Source: Arcobacter_B sp049472135 (GTDB taxonomy: Bacteria > Campylobacterota > Campylobacteria > Campylobacterales > Arcobacteraceae). Taken from it: a stretch of DNA of 64,000 bases. The stretch is taken from the NCBI RefSeq assembly GCF_049472135.1, contig NZ_JBMOVV010000003.1, positions 62,001 through 126,000 on the forward strand. The letters run 5' to 3'. A program made the position numbers and the translations under genes. Numbering within the stretch: position 1 is the stretch's first letter; each line of letters opens with the position of its first letter. Below, piece by piece: positions 35,141 through 44,459 of this stretch. Below the pieces are notes generated by a model that made no database searches, was not told where the DNA came from, and saw only the letters and a list, made by a program, of their open reading frames with translations.

Positions 35141-38100
35141 TTAAACTATTGTATCTACAATATCTGTTTGAATTAAAACTTTGTATGTACTATCATCTGT
35201 ATTTGTGTATACATCATAAGTTACATTATCAATAATTTGTGTTGATGAAGTTGCCCATGTTCCTGTTGTATCTTTTAACTCAACAGAATCACTTAAATCT
35301 CCTTTGATAACTAGTGTTTTATCAGTAGAGTCTGTCATTTGAATAACATCATCTAAAGATAGTTTTGTTAAAGAGTGATTTCCTTCATCTAGATTTATAG
35401 ATTCAATATTTTTAATTTCTGGATTATTTAAAGCTGAGAAATCAATATTTCCATCATTTAAACTTAATACTAATTCATCACTACCAGCACCTCCATCTAT
35501 TGAAGTAGCTGAAGAATAATCAAATACTTCATCTTCATCTGTACCAACTAAGGCTTTATCTCCATCAAAAGTAATTTGCATATTACCAGTTGCTGTTGCT
35601 GTTCCATCTGATGTTTCAACTTCAACATTAATTACTTGGTTTTCAGGAGCAATTTTTTCTGTACCTGTCGCACTCATTGTATCAATTGCAAAATCTCCTG
35701 CATTGGCAGTAAATTGTATTTCATTATATGAATTAAAATCAAAACTATCTCCTGCATTTAGTGAAATGGAAGCAGTGATTATAGTAGCTCCTCCATCAAT
35801 AGAGTATGAAATAGTTTCTGTATCATTTGTTGCTCCTGTATTAGTAAGAACACCATTTACTATAGACCAATTTGCATTTGTAGTAGAGATATTTGTAACC
35901 TCTGAAGTAATTGTTAGAATATCATTACTACTCACATAAGGTTGAATACCTTGTGAAACTAATACATCACCATTAAATGCTTTCCATTCTGCTTGATCAC
36001 CTGATCCCCATTTTGAAAATGTAAATTTTGTCTCACTTAAATATTTAGCATTATTTTGTGCATAAACTCTATTGTCAATAGAGTTTAATATTGTATTATC
36101 ATATTGATCAGTATCAACAAGTAAATCATCTTGCATTTGTGTACTTAAAGTACTATCTGTAAAGTTTAAATATAAAACTTCATCAGCACCAAGAGAATTA
36201 CCTCCATTTACACCCATACCATTACCAGATGAGTAATTTACAGTATAAGGATCAAATGCACCACTTCCTTTTATTGTACCAGCACTACCACTTGAGTCTG
36301 TCGTTGTTGCTAATACATATAGTTGGTCAATATTAAATAATAAACTATGAGCATTACCTCCACCTAGGGAACCACTTTGATCAAAGATGTTTATTAAAGT
36401 ATGTCCTGCACCATCTAAAGTATAATCTCCTAATGCAATAGAGTATGACTCACTAGATACATTTGGAGTAATAGTAAATACCACTTCTTGTGGAGAAACT
36501 ATGTTACCTGAAGAATCTGCTCTTATAGCATTTACTTCTCCCGAACCTAATGTTTCATATTTAATATAATACACTGTTTCACTAGGTTGACCTAAATTAT
36601 CTGTTGATGTTAATTTTTCTCCATTGATATTAATAGCAAAACCATCTGCATCAACTTCTGGTGTTAAATTTATTGATGAAACGCCTAACTGAGTATTGAT
36701 ATCATCAGAATCAAACTTACTTATATTTAAATCAATATCATTTATCTCATTATTTGTAGTATCTATAGCCATAATTGCATTTTGACCAAAACCGTAAATA
36801 ACATCTAAATCTTCATAATTACCTCCAGTAACACTTGTAACGCTATTTACTTGTGTTAATAAGGTTACACTACTACTTGTATCTGGATTGGTAATTGTAA
36901 TAGTTGTTCCATCTTCTAAAGTAACAACTAAAGGAGTTGATGTATCTGGTGTATTAGTAACAACTGCTGTATATGTATATGTACTGTCATTATTTAGGGT
37001 TTCATTTATTGTTAATACTGTTGTATCATCTACATCTGCTATTTGTGCTGTTGCTGTTGCTCCTGTTACTGATGTATCTTCGAAGTTCCCTCCATTAATT
37101 GATGTTACTGTTGCTGTTATTGAATCTGGATCTACATATGGATCCATATCTTGTGTTGCGATTGTTAAACTTCCTGCTCCACTTGCATCTAATGTTACTG
37201 TTCTTGTTCCTACCTCTCCTGCTATTTGTACTGTTAAGCTTGATGGAACTCCACTATCTGGTGCATTTGATGTTTGGAAGTTAAATGTTACACTTGCATC
37301 ATTCTCTGTTACATCACTTGTTGTTACTTCTACTGTTGTTGTATTAATTGTATCCGAAATATTAACTGTAGCTTCATTACTAATAAGGCTATTAAAACCT
37401 CCTCCAACAAATGAAGTTCCGACAATATTATACGACTCAGCATCAATATAGGCATCATCATCTTGAATTGAAAAAGGTGTAGAGTTCACTATTGTTCCAG
37501 GAACATAAGTTGTCCCAAATGTTAAAACTGCACCATTTGATAATGTTATTTCTAATGATGAAAGAGGAGTTTGATCTAAACTTGCAGAAACTACACTACC
37601 TTGACTTCCTTCTGAAGTATTAACATCAAATAAAGTTAAAACTGCGTCAGGAGCAGTTATTGTATCAACACCTTCAACTAAAGTATCATCAGGAGTTGTA
37701 TTTAATGTTGCTTCTCTTAAATCTGTATTTACATCAACTTCTGCACCTGTTCTATCTTCTAATCTTGCTGTTAAAAGTTCTGTATCTGTAGGTGTTTCTG
37801 CACCTGCAGCTGCTGCATCTAAGTTTTCAATATCATCTAATGTTAATGTAGCTACATCATTTTGATTATTAGGAGTATCATTATTATTTAAAGATTCAGC
37901 TAGTAAGTTGTTAAGCTGATTATCTTCAGTAAGTTCTTCACTCTTATTATTGATAGAGTCTGATAATAATTCATTTAATTCTCTGTCTTGAAAAACAGTT
38001 TCACTACTTAATTCTGAACTTAACATTGTTTCATCAAAAAGTTGTTCTTCATTTCCAGAAATAGTAATAGTTTTTGAGTTATCTGCTAATAACACTCTTA

Positions 38101-38251
38101 TTTTATCAGCGCCACTATTAGAACCACTACCAAGTACAATATCACCATCACTTATAATATCACCATTTTTTAAAATGCTAATATTTCCCTCAGGGTTCTT
38201 AATAAAAAAAGAGCCACTTACTTCACTTACTTTACCAATTTCTTGTGCCAT
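35141..38251 (-). CDS. Lap-like type I secreted adhesin
   Basis: 1036 residues, acidic and Thr/Asn/Asp-rich. Residues 1-80 form an N-terminal retention-type module (I-G-K-V-S-E-V-S-G, then N-G-D-I-I-S-D-G-D-I-V). D-A-A-A-A-G at 145-150 matches the di-alanine type of LapG protease site. Residues about 175-490 hold repeated beta-sandwich modules, then a larger middle region. The C-terminus (S-V-D-G-G-A-G-S-D-E-L-V-L-S) is the type I secretion signal region of giant adhesins, without RTX nonapeptide arrays. The exporter genes lie upstream on the same strand. It is much smaller than LapA. An AAGGAG site precedes the ATG. Probably surface-retained and involved in attachment. Confidence 0.82.
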   Translation of the reverse strand: MAQEIGKVSEVSGSFFIKNPEGNISILKNGDIISDGDIVLGSGSNSGADKIRVLLADNSKTITISGNEEQLFDETMLSSELSSETVFQDRELNELLSDSINNKSEELTEDNQLNNLLAESLNNNDTPNNQNDVATLTLDDIENLDAAAAGAETPTDTELLTARLEDRTGAEVDVNTDLREATLNTTPDDTLVEGVDTITAPDAVLTLFDVNTSEGSQGSVVSASLDQTPLSSLEITLSNGAVLTFGTTYVPGTIVNSTPFSIQDDDAYIDAESYNIVGTSFVGGGFNSLISNEATVNISDTINTTTVEVTTSDVTENDASVTFNFQTSNAPDSGVPSSLTVQIAGEVGTRTVTLDASGAGSLTIATQDMDPYVDPDSITATVTSINGGNFEDTSVTGATATAQIADVDDTTVLTINETLNNDSTYTYTAVVTNTPDTSTPLVVTLEDGTTITITNPDTSSSVTLLTQVNSVTSVTGGNYEDLDVIYGFGQNAIMAIDTTNNEINDIDLNISKFDSDDINTQLGVSSINLTPEVDADGFAININGEKLTSTDNLGQPSETVYYIKYETLGSGEVNAIRADSSGNIVSPQEVVFTITPNVSSESYSIALGDYTLDGAGHTLINIFDQSGSLGGGNAHSLLFNIDQLYVLATTTDSSGSAGTIKGSGAFDPYTVNYSSGNGMGVNGGNSLGADEVLYLNFTDSTLSTQMQDDLLVDTDQYDNTILNSIDNRVYAQNNAKYLSETKFTFSKWGSGDQAEWKAFNGDVLVSQGIQPYVSSNDILTITSEVTNISTTNANWSIVNGVLTNTGATNDTETISYSIDGGATIITASISLNAGDSFDFNSYNEIQFTANAGDFAIDTMSATGTEKIAPENQVINVEVETSDGTATATGNMQITFDGDKALVGTDEDEVFDYSSATSIDGGAGSDELVLSLNDGNIDFSALNNPEIKNIESINLDEGNHSLTKLSLDDVIQMTDSTDKTLVIKGDLSDSVELKDTTGTWATSSTQIIDNVTYDVYTNTDDSTYKVLIQTDIVDTIV

Positions 38252-38261
38252 GATAAACTCC

Positions 38262-38285
38262 TTATACTATTTATTATTAGTATAA
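38262..38285 (-). promoter_or_regulatory. Inverted repeat in the adhesin leader
   Basis: TTATACTA and TAGTATAA form an 8-bp perfect inverted repeat with an 8-base spacer, directly before the AAGGAG of the adhesin. It may be an operator for the adjacent LuxR-type regulator or a leader hairpin. A TATACT or TATAAT within it could also be the -10. Which of these is right cannot be decided by eye. Confidence 0.4.
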
Positions 38286-38333
38286 TAAAAGCATAAGCTA
38301 AAAATCTATTGTACTTTGGTGCAAATTGTGAAA

Positions 38334-38936
38334 TTAGTTAAATAAAAGAATAAATGATAATCTATTTAAAACATTAAATTTTTCATATATATTTTTAGTG
38401 TGAGCTTTTACTGTTCTCAAAGAGATTTTTAATTCATCTGAGATTTCTTGATAGGTATATTTTTTTATTACAAGAAGAGCAACTTCTTTTTCCCTTTGTG
38501 TTAAAATACTTAATTTTTCATCTATACTCTCTTCTTTATTTTCATATCTCATTCTATGTATAGTTTCATTAATAAACTCAGGATAAAGCCAAATATTACC
38601 ATCTTCAATAGTATTAATCGCCTCTTTTAAGTGAATATCATCCATATAAAGATTACCATATCCCCTTACACCAAGGGAAATCAATCTTTTACCTTTTTCA
38701 TATGTAGGAATAGAATCAAGAATCATTAAATAACAATATTGATTAACCAATGGAGTAATAAATGACTCAATATTATCCCCACACTCTTCTATATTTGCAA
38801 GGATTACCACACTTCTCTTTTTTGACTCAATAAACAAATCATCATAATTACTAAATATTTCATAATTATAATTCATTAGTAAAAACTCATATCTATCTAT
38901 AAGGTTTATATCTTTTGAATATACTACTACTTTCAT
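38334..38936 (-). CDS. LuxR-type regulator with degenerate receiver domain
   Basis: 200 residues. The N-terminal 125 residues have a receiver-like fold, but the usual phospho-acceptor strand L-L-D is V-I-L-A-N-I-E-E, with Asn in place of Asp, and the acidic pair is reduced to S-K-D. The C-terminal LuxR/GerE helix-turn-helix is normal: L-T-Q-R-E-K-E-V-A-L-L near 147, then L-K-I-S-L-R-T-V-K-A-H. Such pseudo-receivers are phosphorylation-independent, as known for CsgD-type biofilm regulators. It lies between the exporter genes and the adhesin gene, one base after the HlyD-like gene, so control of adhesin synthesis is likely. Confidence 0.85.
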   Translation of the reverse strand: MKVVVYSKDINLIDRYEFLLMNYNYEIFSNYDDLFIESKKRSVVILANIEECGDNIESFITPLVNQYCYLMILDSIPTYEKGKRLISLGVRGYGNLYMDDIHLKEAINTIEDGNIWLYPEFINETIHRMRYENKEESIDEKLSILTQREKEVALLVIKKYTYQEISDELKISLRTVKAHTKNIYEKFNVLNRLSFILLFN

Positions 38937-38937
38937 A

Positions 38938-40266
38938 TTATCTTTCCGTAAATGTGTATTGTTTTGCTTTTAAAATTGGTTTTAGAATATAATCTAAGAC
39001 TGTTTTTTTACCAGTTAATATATCTACATTAACAACCATTCCAGGAATTATTGCTAACTCTTTTCCATCTTTTGATAAATGGTTTTTTGTAGTTTGAATA
39101 TGAACAGTATAAAAACTCTCTTTATTTTCATCAACTTCTGTATCTGCACTTATTTTTATAACATTTCCATCTAAACCACCAAAAATAGAGTAGTCATAAG
39201 CTGTAAATTTAACTTTTGCTTTTTGTTGAAAATATATAAATGCAATATCAGCAGGTTTGATTTTTGTTTCAATTAAAAGTGTTTCTCCTGTTGGTACAAT
39301 CTCAACTAAATACTCTCCTGGTTTTGTAACTCCACCAATTGTTTTGAAAAATATTTGTTGTACAATTCCATTTGTTGGTGAATATACATTTGTTCTTACA
39401 ACTTTATCTTTTAGATTATTTATAGTTGCATTAACTCTTTCTAACTCTGCAATTGTTTTATTAAGTTCTTCTTGTGATTCTTTTTTAAAAGTATCTTTTA
39501 TTTCATTTATTTTTGTCTCAAACTCACTAATAATGAAATTTGTTTTTGGAATTAAATGCTTAATATTTTCTAACTCTTTTCGAATATTATTAGCTTCTCT
39601 TCTTAGCTTTAAAAAATCTGCCTTAGATCTTAATTTTCTTTGAACTAAGGGTTCAGCGATTCTTATTTCTTCTGAAATTAATCTATACTCATTTCTTAAA
39701 TAACTTAAACTAGATTTTGCAGAGGATAAGTCATTAATTTTTTGCTTTAACTGTTCTTCTAAAACTTTTGTTTGAAGTTCTAAATTGTTACGATTTATAT
39801 CAAAAAGCTTCTTCTCATTTTTTAAATAGTGAATTACATCATTTTTACTAAAATCATCTATATCAAAATCTTTCTCATTAACCTCAGCTTCTAATCTAAT
39901 AATTTTTGCCGTTAATTCCAAAGATTTAAGTTTGGTAGCTTCATAATCAGCTTTAGACTTTTCATTACTTAACTTAAGTAAGATCTCTCCTTTTTTTACT
40001 ATATCACCCTCTTTTACAAGGATTTCTTTAATAATACCACCTTCTAAATTTTGAACAATTTTATTCTCACTACGAGGTACTACTTTCCCTTCTCCTCTTA
40101 CTATCTCATCAATCTGTGCATAGTATGCCCAGCCAATTAAAGCCGAAACAGAAAGGATAAGGAACCAAAGAAAAAGTCTTAATCTTTTTGGTGTTTGTTC
40201 AAGTACTGCTGCACTTAAACTATTCATAAATTTATAATCATCTTGGGAATAGTTATATTTACTCAT
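38938..40266 (-). CDS. HlyD/LapC-type membrane fusion protein
   Basis: The periplasmic adaptor of a type I secretion system. 442 residues: membrane anchor (about 29-49), first half of the lipoyl/biotinyl domain (V-Q-N-L-E-G-G-I-I-K-E-I), a long alpha-helical hairpin (about 95-285), second half with R-T-N-V-Y-S-P-T-N-G-I-V, then a beta-barrel and C-terminal region with P-G-M-V-V-N-V-D-I-L-T-G. Its start overlaps the ABC transporter gene by 8 bases and its end is one base from the LuxR-type gene. Confidence 0.95.
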   Translation of the reverse strand: MSKYNYSQDDYKFMNSLSAAVLEQTPKRLRLFLWFLILSVSALIGWAYYAQIDEIVRGEGKVVPRSENKIVQNLEGGIIKEILVKEGDIVKKGEILLKLSNEKSKADYEATKLKSLELTAKIIRLEAEVNEKDFDIDDFSKNDVIHYLKNEKKLFDINRNNLELQTKVLEEQLKQKINDLSSAKSSLSYLRNEYRLISEEIRIAEPLVQRKLRSKADFLKLRREANNIRKELENIKHLIPKTNFIISEFETKINEIKDTFKKESQEELNKTIAELERVNATINNLKDKVVRTNVYSPTNGIVQQIFFKTIGGVTKPGEYLVEIVPTGETLLIETKIKPADIAFIYFQQKAKVKFTAYDYSIFGGLDGNVIKISADTEVDENKESFYTVHIQTTKNHLSKDGKELAIIPGMVVNVDILTGKKTVLDYILKPILKAKQYTFTER

Positions 40267-42424
40267 AACTTCCTCCTTCAGATAATAGTTTTATTACATC
40301 TTCTTTTTTTCCATTAATATATACACCTTTATTATTGATAACTATAACTTTTTCTACTAAATCTAATAAAGACATTTTTTGTGTTACTAAGACCATAGTT
40401 TTATTCTGCAAAGATAAAGATAGATTTTTTAAAACATTTATTTCTGTTTGTCTATCCATAGAACTTGTTGGTTCATCAAAAAGCATTACAGGATAATCAA
40501 ATAAAAAAACTCTTGCGATACCTACAGCTTGAATTTGTCCACCAGATAAACCTTCACCATTCTCCCCAATTTCCATTTCATAACCTCTTGGGTGAATATT
40601 TGCAAACTTATCAACTGTAGATATATTTGCAGCTTTTATCATTTCTTCATCATTTACATATGAAGCCCTAAAAGTTATATTATCTTTTAGTGTTCCGTGA
40701 AATAAGGATACATTTTGAGAAACATACCCAAAGCTTCTTCTTAAATCAGCAGGATCAATTTGAGCTAAATCAATATCATCAATTAAAATTGTTCCTTCAG
40801 TAGGAGTATATAGCTTTAGTAAAAGTTTTAAAATCGTACTTTTCCCTGAACCAATTTTTCCTAATATTGCCACATGTTCCCCTGGATTTATAACAAAAGA
40901 TACATTTTTTAAAATTTCAACATCACAATTTGGATAAGAAAAAGATACATTTCGGAACTCTATCTTTCCTTCAAAACCTTTATGAGAAACGAAACTTTTA
41001 TTTTTAGGTCTTTCAACTTCTTTTTGCATAAGTTCATTTAAAATATTATAGGCATTTGCTGCATCTTCATAATTAGTTATTAAACCTGCTGCTTGCCCCA
41101 TTGGTGCAACACTTCTAGAACTTAAAATAACCACAGCAATTAATCCACCCATTGTAAGTGAAAAATCTTCAATTAAATACACTCCATAAATAATCACAGC
41201 AACCGTATTTAACTGAATTAGCAAAGAAGTAAATTGAGGAATAAATGTTGCATACATTCTTGATCTTAGTCCCTCTTGAGCTATTTTTCCATTACTCTCT
41301 TCCCAGTCCCATTGAACATTGTTTGAGTTTCCTAAACTTTTTAGAGTTTCCATATTATTTAAAACTTCAATTAATATGGCATTTTTTTTAGAAACTATTT
41401 CATTAATCTTTTTAATTTTTTCTTGAATAGGACTTTTTAAAATTAAAGCAGTAAGTAAAATTACAGCAATTACTGATAAAGGAATAATAACAATAGAACC
41501 ACCAATATAGTAAATTACAGTTAAGAATATAATTGTAAAAGGTAAATCAATAAAAGAGACTAATGTAGCATTTGTAAAAAAAGATCTTATTACATCAAAG
41601 TTTTTTAGACTATTTGCAAAAGCACCTATTGGTTTAGGAATATCTTCAAGTTTAAGACCTAATACTTTCTCAAATATCAATGAAGACATGATAATATCAC
41701 TTTTTCTTGCTGCAATTTCAAGAAAATAACTTCTTAATATTTTTAGTAAAATATCTAAAGAGTAAACAATAAAAACACCAATAGCAAAAAACCAAAGTGT
41801 CTCAACTGCATTATTTGGAATAACTCTATCATAAACACTCATAGTAAATAAAGGTGTAGCTAAAACAAATATATTTACAAGAAATGAAGCAAAAATAACA
41901 TCAAAATAGATGCCTCTTGATAGATTTAAAGTACTCCAAAACCAATGTTTATCTTCAAATCTAAGATTATTTCTTAAATCAATATCTTTATAATTAAAGC
42001 CTTTTTTTATTAAAACAGCAAAACCTAAATACTCATTATTAATAGAATCAAAATCATACCACTGTTCAACTATATCACCATCTAATTCAGAGATAATTTT
42101 CAATTTCTTTTTATCATCAGAAAAAGAGTCAAGTAAACATGCATTATTATCTGATAAAAGAAGAATAACAGGTAACTGCAGTTTTGAAAAATCTTTTAAA
42201 TCTCTTTTTACAAACTTAGTTTTTAATCCAGCATTTTGTGCAGCTCGAGAGAATAATCCTTTTGAACTACTTATTGAAAATAGATTAGCTTCTTTTAAGC
42301 CTTTCTCAATAGGTAAACCATAAGTAAGAGCTTCTCTAGTAAAAGGTTTATGATAAAATTTAGTATATGTAACTAGACAATCTACTAAAGTATATAAACC
42401 TTCTATGTTATTATAATTTTTCAT
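40259..42424 (-). CDS. Type I secretion ABC transporter, LapB-type
   Basis: 721 residues. Residues 1-130 form a C39-like domain without the catalytic Cys, as in LapB/HlyB exporters of unprocessed substrates. Six membrane helices cover about 160-440. The nucleotide-binding domain has Walker A (G-K-I-G-S-G-K-S-T), Q loop, signature L-S-G-G-Q and Walker B (V-M-L-F-D-E-P). It exports the adhesin with the HlyD-like and TolC-like partners encoded on either side. Substrate assignment is from context. Confidence 0.94.
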   Translation of the reverse strand: MKNYNNIEGLYTLVDCLVTYTKFYHKPFTREALTYGLPIEKGLKEANLFSISSSKGLFSRAAQNAGLKTKFVKRDLKDFSKLQLPVILLLSDNNACLLDSFSDDKKKLKIISELDGDIVEQWYDFDSINNEYLGFAVLIKKGFNYKDIDLRNNLRFEDKHWFWSTLNLSRGIYFDVIFASFLVNIFVLATPLFTMSVYDRVIPNNAVETLWFFAIGVFIVYSLDILLKILRSYFLEIAARKSDIIMSSLIFEKVLGLKLEDIPKPIGAFANSLKNFDVIRSFFTNATLVSFIDLPFTIIFLTVIYYIGGSIVIIPLSVIAVILLTALILKSPIQEKIKKINEIVSKKNAILIEVLNNMETLKSLGNSNNVQWDWEESNGKIAQEGLRSRMYATFIPQFTSLLIQLNTVAVIIYGVYLIEDFSLTMGGLIAVVILSSRSVAPMGQAAGLITNYEDAANAYNILNELMQKEVERPKNKSFVSHKGFEGKIEFRNVSFSYPNCDVEILKNVSFVINPGEHVAILGKIGSGKSTILKLLLKLYTPTEGTILIDDIDLAQIDPADLRRSFGYVSQNVSLFHGTLKDNITFRASYVNDEEMIKAANISTVDKFANIHPRGYEMEIGENGEGLSGGQIQAVGIARVFLFDYPVMLFDEPTSSMDRQTEINVLKNLSLSLQNKTMVLVTQKMSLLDLVEKVIVINNKGVYINGKKEDVIKLLSEGGSYE

Positions 42425-42460
42425 GTTTACCCCTTTAAATACTTTCTATTTAAAGTAGTG

Positions 42461-44251
42461 TTAATTATGTGTGAAATAAAACTCTTTTACATCTTTTAAA
42501 TTTTCCATATATGGTCTATTTTCTTTTACAATATTTGGTAATTTAGCTAATGCATACCTTGCGTTTTTTTTACTATCATACATACCAGAAACGATTTTAT
42601 ATAGTTGTTTATTCTTTTTTGTTTTATATGGTATTACCATATAATCATCTGCCAATTTGCTACTTGCTATAAATTTATCAACTTCTTCTTGTGATGAAAA
42701 TGTTGCTAAACTTAATGTAAATCCATTCTCTTTGCCAATAAAATCTTTTTCAAAAGAATCATCTATACTTGAAGTATTTCCATTATTTTTTTCAATTTTA
42801 TTTTTAGTATCACAACCATACATATCAATTTCAAAATCTAAAGTTGAGCTATCACATAAATCAATTTCATCTATAATTCCATCTTTATCTCTATCTTTAC
42901 TTATTGGTGCATTGTGTTGACTAATTGGATTATAATTTGCAAATAATGGTTTGTAAACTTCTTTTGTATCTTCAAATAAAGAGTTAACCATTTCTCCCAT
43001 TGAATCTAATATTCTATATTTTGAGAATAACCAATCATATTTCGCATTTATCAATTTATTTCTTGCTGAGATATATTCATCTTGAGCAGTTAATAAATCT
43101 ATTAAAGTTCTAGTACCATCTTCAAACTCTTCTTTGTATAAATCTAATGTAGCTTTACTTTGTTCTAAATATGAATTTAAAAATGCTAATTGTTTTTCAA
43201 TCATTGTATAAGCTGACCATGATAATTGAAGCCCTTCTATTATCTGTCTTTTTATCTCTCTTTGAATTTCATACTCTTGCATAATATTAATTCTACTTTT
43301 TCTTACACTATTTACATCAGAGTGCCCTCTATATAAATTTTGTTTAAATACTAGAAGTGCTGAATAATCTCTTGAATGACCAACCTCTCCTCCAGTATTT
43401 TTATCTAAGTTATATGCAAACTCAAAGTCTAATGTTGGCATAAATTTATATTTTGCTTTTTTAAAAGCAAATTTTGCAGTATTAATATTATGATTAGTAA
43501 CTAACATCGAAGGATTATGCTTAATAGCATATTTTGAAGCATCTTCTAAAGAAGTCGGTAATTTATAATCAAAAACAGGATCTTCTAAAGTCTCTGAATT
43601 TACTTTTGTACCTAATATTTTACCAAGGTTATATTTTGCATCCATTAAATTATTTTTTTGAGTTAAATAATTAAACTCTGCTAATTGTAAACTTGAATCA
43701 ACCTTTTTTACATCAGATAATAAACCAGCTCCAGAATCACTTAAATCTTGTGTTTTCTTTAAAATATTTTGCGTTAATGAAATATTCTCTTTCTCTAAAG
43801 CAAGTAGTTTATTAAATTTTATTACATTTATATACTCTCTAACTAGATTAAAAGCAACATCATTTGTTTTTTCTACATAATTATATGCAGCAGCCATAAC
43901 TCTAGCTTTTTCATAATTAACTCGGTATTTCGTACCTAAACCATTAAAAAGGTTTTGAGTTAAAGTAAGAGAGTTTCTATAAATATTTAAACCACGTTCT
44001 TGAAAACCTGCACTCGTGTGTTTTTCATAAGTCTTTTCATAACCAAACCTACTTACAAAATCAATGACAGGGGCATATTCAGACTTTGCAATCTTTAAAT
44101 CATATGCTGTTTTATCATAATTTTTTAAGCGTTCTAAAATAACAGGATTAGTATGTAAAGTATCATCTAATGCTTCTTTAAGTGTTAAAGCATTTAAATT
44201 AATTGTTGAAACTGCTGTGAGTATTAAAGCAGAAGTCACTATAGCTTTCAT
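42461..44251 (-). CDS. TolC-family outer-membrane channel with calcium-type motif and SPOR domain
   Basis: 596 residues from the ATG at 44251, chosen since AGGAG stands seven bases upstream and it opens the signal peptide (MKAIVTSALILTAVSTINLNA); a start at 44287 would precede it by 12 unlikely residues. Residues about 20-440 are a TolC-type efflux barrel and helices (L-T-L-K-E-A-L near the start, two structural repeats). An Asp-rich thrombospondin-3-like segment, D-R-D-K-D-G-I-I-D-E-I-D, follows, then a SPOR domain (about 515-590) that would bind denuded peptidoglycan. First gene of the secretion operon. Confidence 0.9.
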   Translation of the reverse strand: MKAIVTSALILTAVSTINLNALTLKEALDDTLHTNPVILERLKNYDKTAYDLKIAKSEYAPVIDFVSRFGYEKTYEKHTSAGFQERGLNIYRNSLTLTQNLFNGLGTKYRVNYEKARVMAAAYNYVEKTNDVAFNLVREYINVIKFNKLLALEKENISLTQNILKKTQDLSDSGAGLLSDVKKVDSSLQLAEFNYLTQKNNLMDAKYNLGKILGTKVNSETLEDPVFDYKLPTSLEDASKYAIKHNPSMLVTNHNINTAKFAFKKAKYKFMPTLDFEFAYNLDKNTGGEVGHSRDYSALLVFKQNLYRGHSDVNSVRKSRINIMQEYEIQREIKRQIIEGLQLSWSAYTMIEKQLAFLNSYLEQSKATLDLYKEEFEDGTRTLIDLLTAQDEYISARNKLINAKYDWLFSKYRILDSMGEMVNSLFEDTKEVYKPLFANYNPISQHNAPISKDRDKDGIIDEIDLCDSSTLDFEIDMYGCDTKNKIEKNNGNTSSIDDSFEKDFIGKENGFTLSLATFSSQEEVDKFIASSKLADDYMVIPYKTKKNKQLYKIVSGMYDSKKNARYALAKLPNIVKENRPYMENLKDVKEFYFTHN

Positions 44252-44416
44252 GATATGCTCCTTGGACTTATTTTGTTCATATAACAAGTATATCTTAGCA
44301 TTTTTAAAGTAGACCTTAAAAAAAACTTAGATTAATAAATCTTAAGTATTTTAAAATGTAAAAAATAATTATTTAATAAGGATTTAATATAATTTTTATG
44401 ATAGAAAAAGAAGAAG

Positions 44417-44448
44417 AAAACTATAGAGAAAAAAAGCTCTATAGTTTT
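44417..44448 (-). terminator. Terminator of the DUF445 gene
   Basis: AAAACTATAGAG and CTCTATAGTTTT form a perfect 12-bp stem around an 8-base loop, starting 12 bases after the DUF445 stop on the minus strand. It may also serve as a divide from the secretion operon. The T-rich tract continues on the minus strand. Confidence 0.8.
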
Positions 44449-44459
44449 ATATTTTAAAA

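Noticed and set aside
36888..37451. 187-residue open frame on the plus strand
   Set aside because: It is antisense to adhesin repeats; the translated Val/Ser-rich chain arises from the coding bias of the real gene.
35141..38251. RTX toxin or hemolysin
   Set aside because: No nonapeptide GGxGxDxxx arrays; only one G-G-A-G-S-D-like unit. Neighbouring genes fit a Lap-type adhesin exporter.
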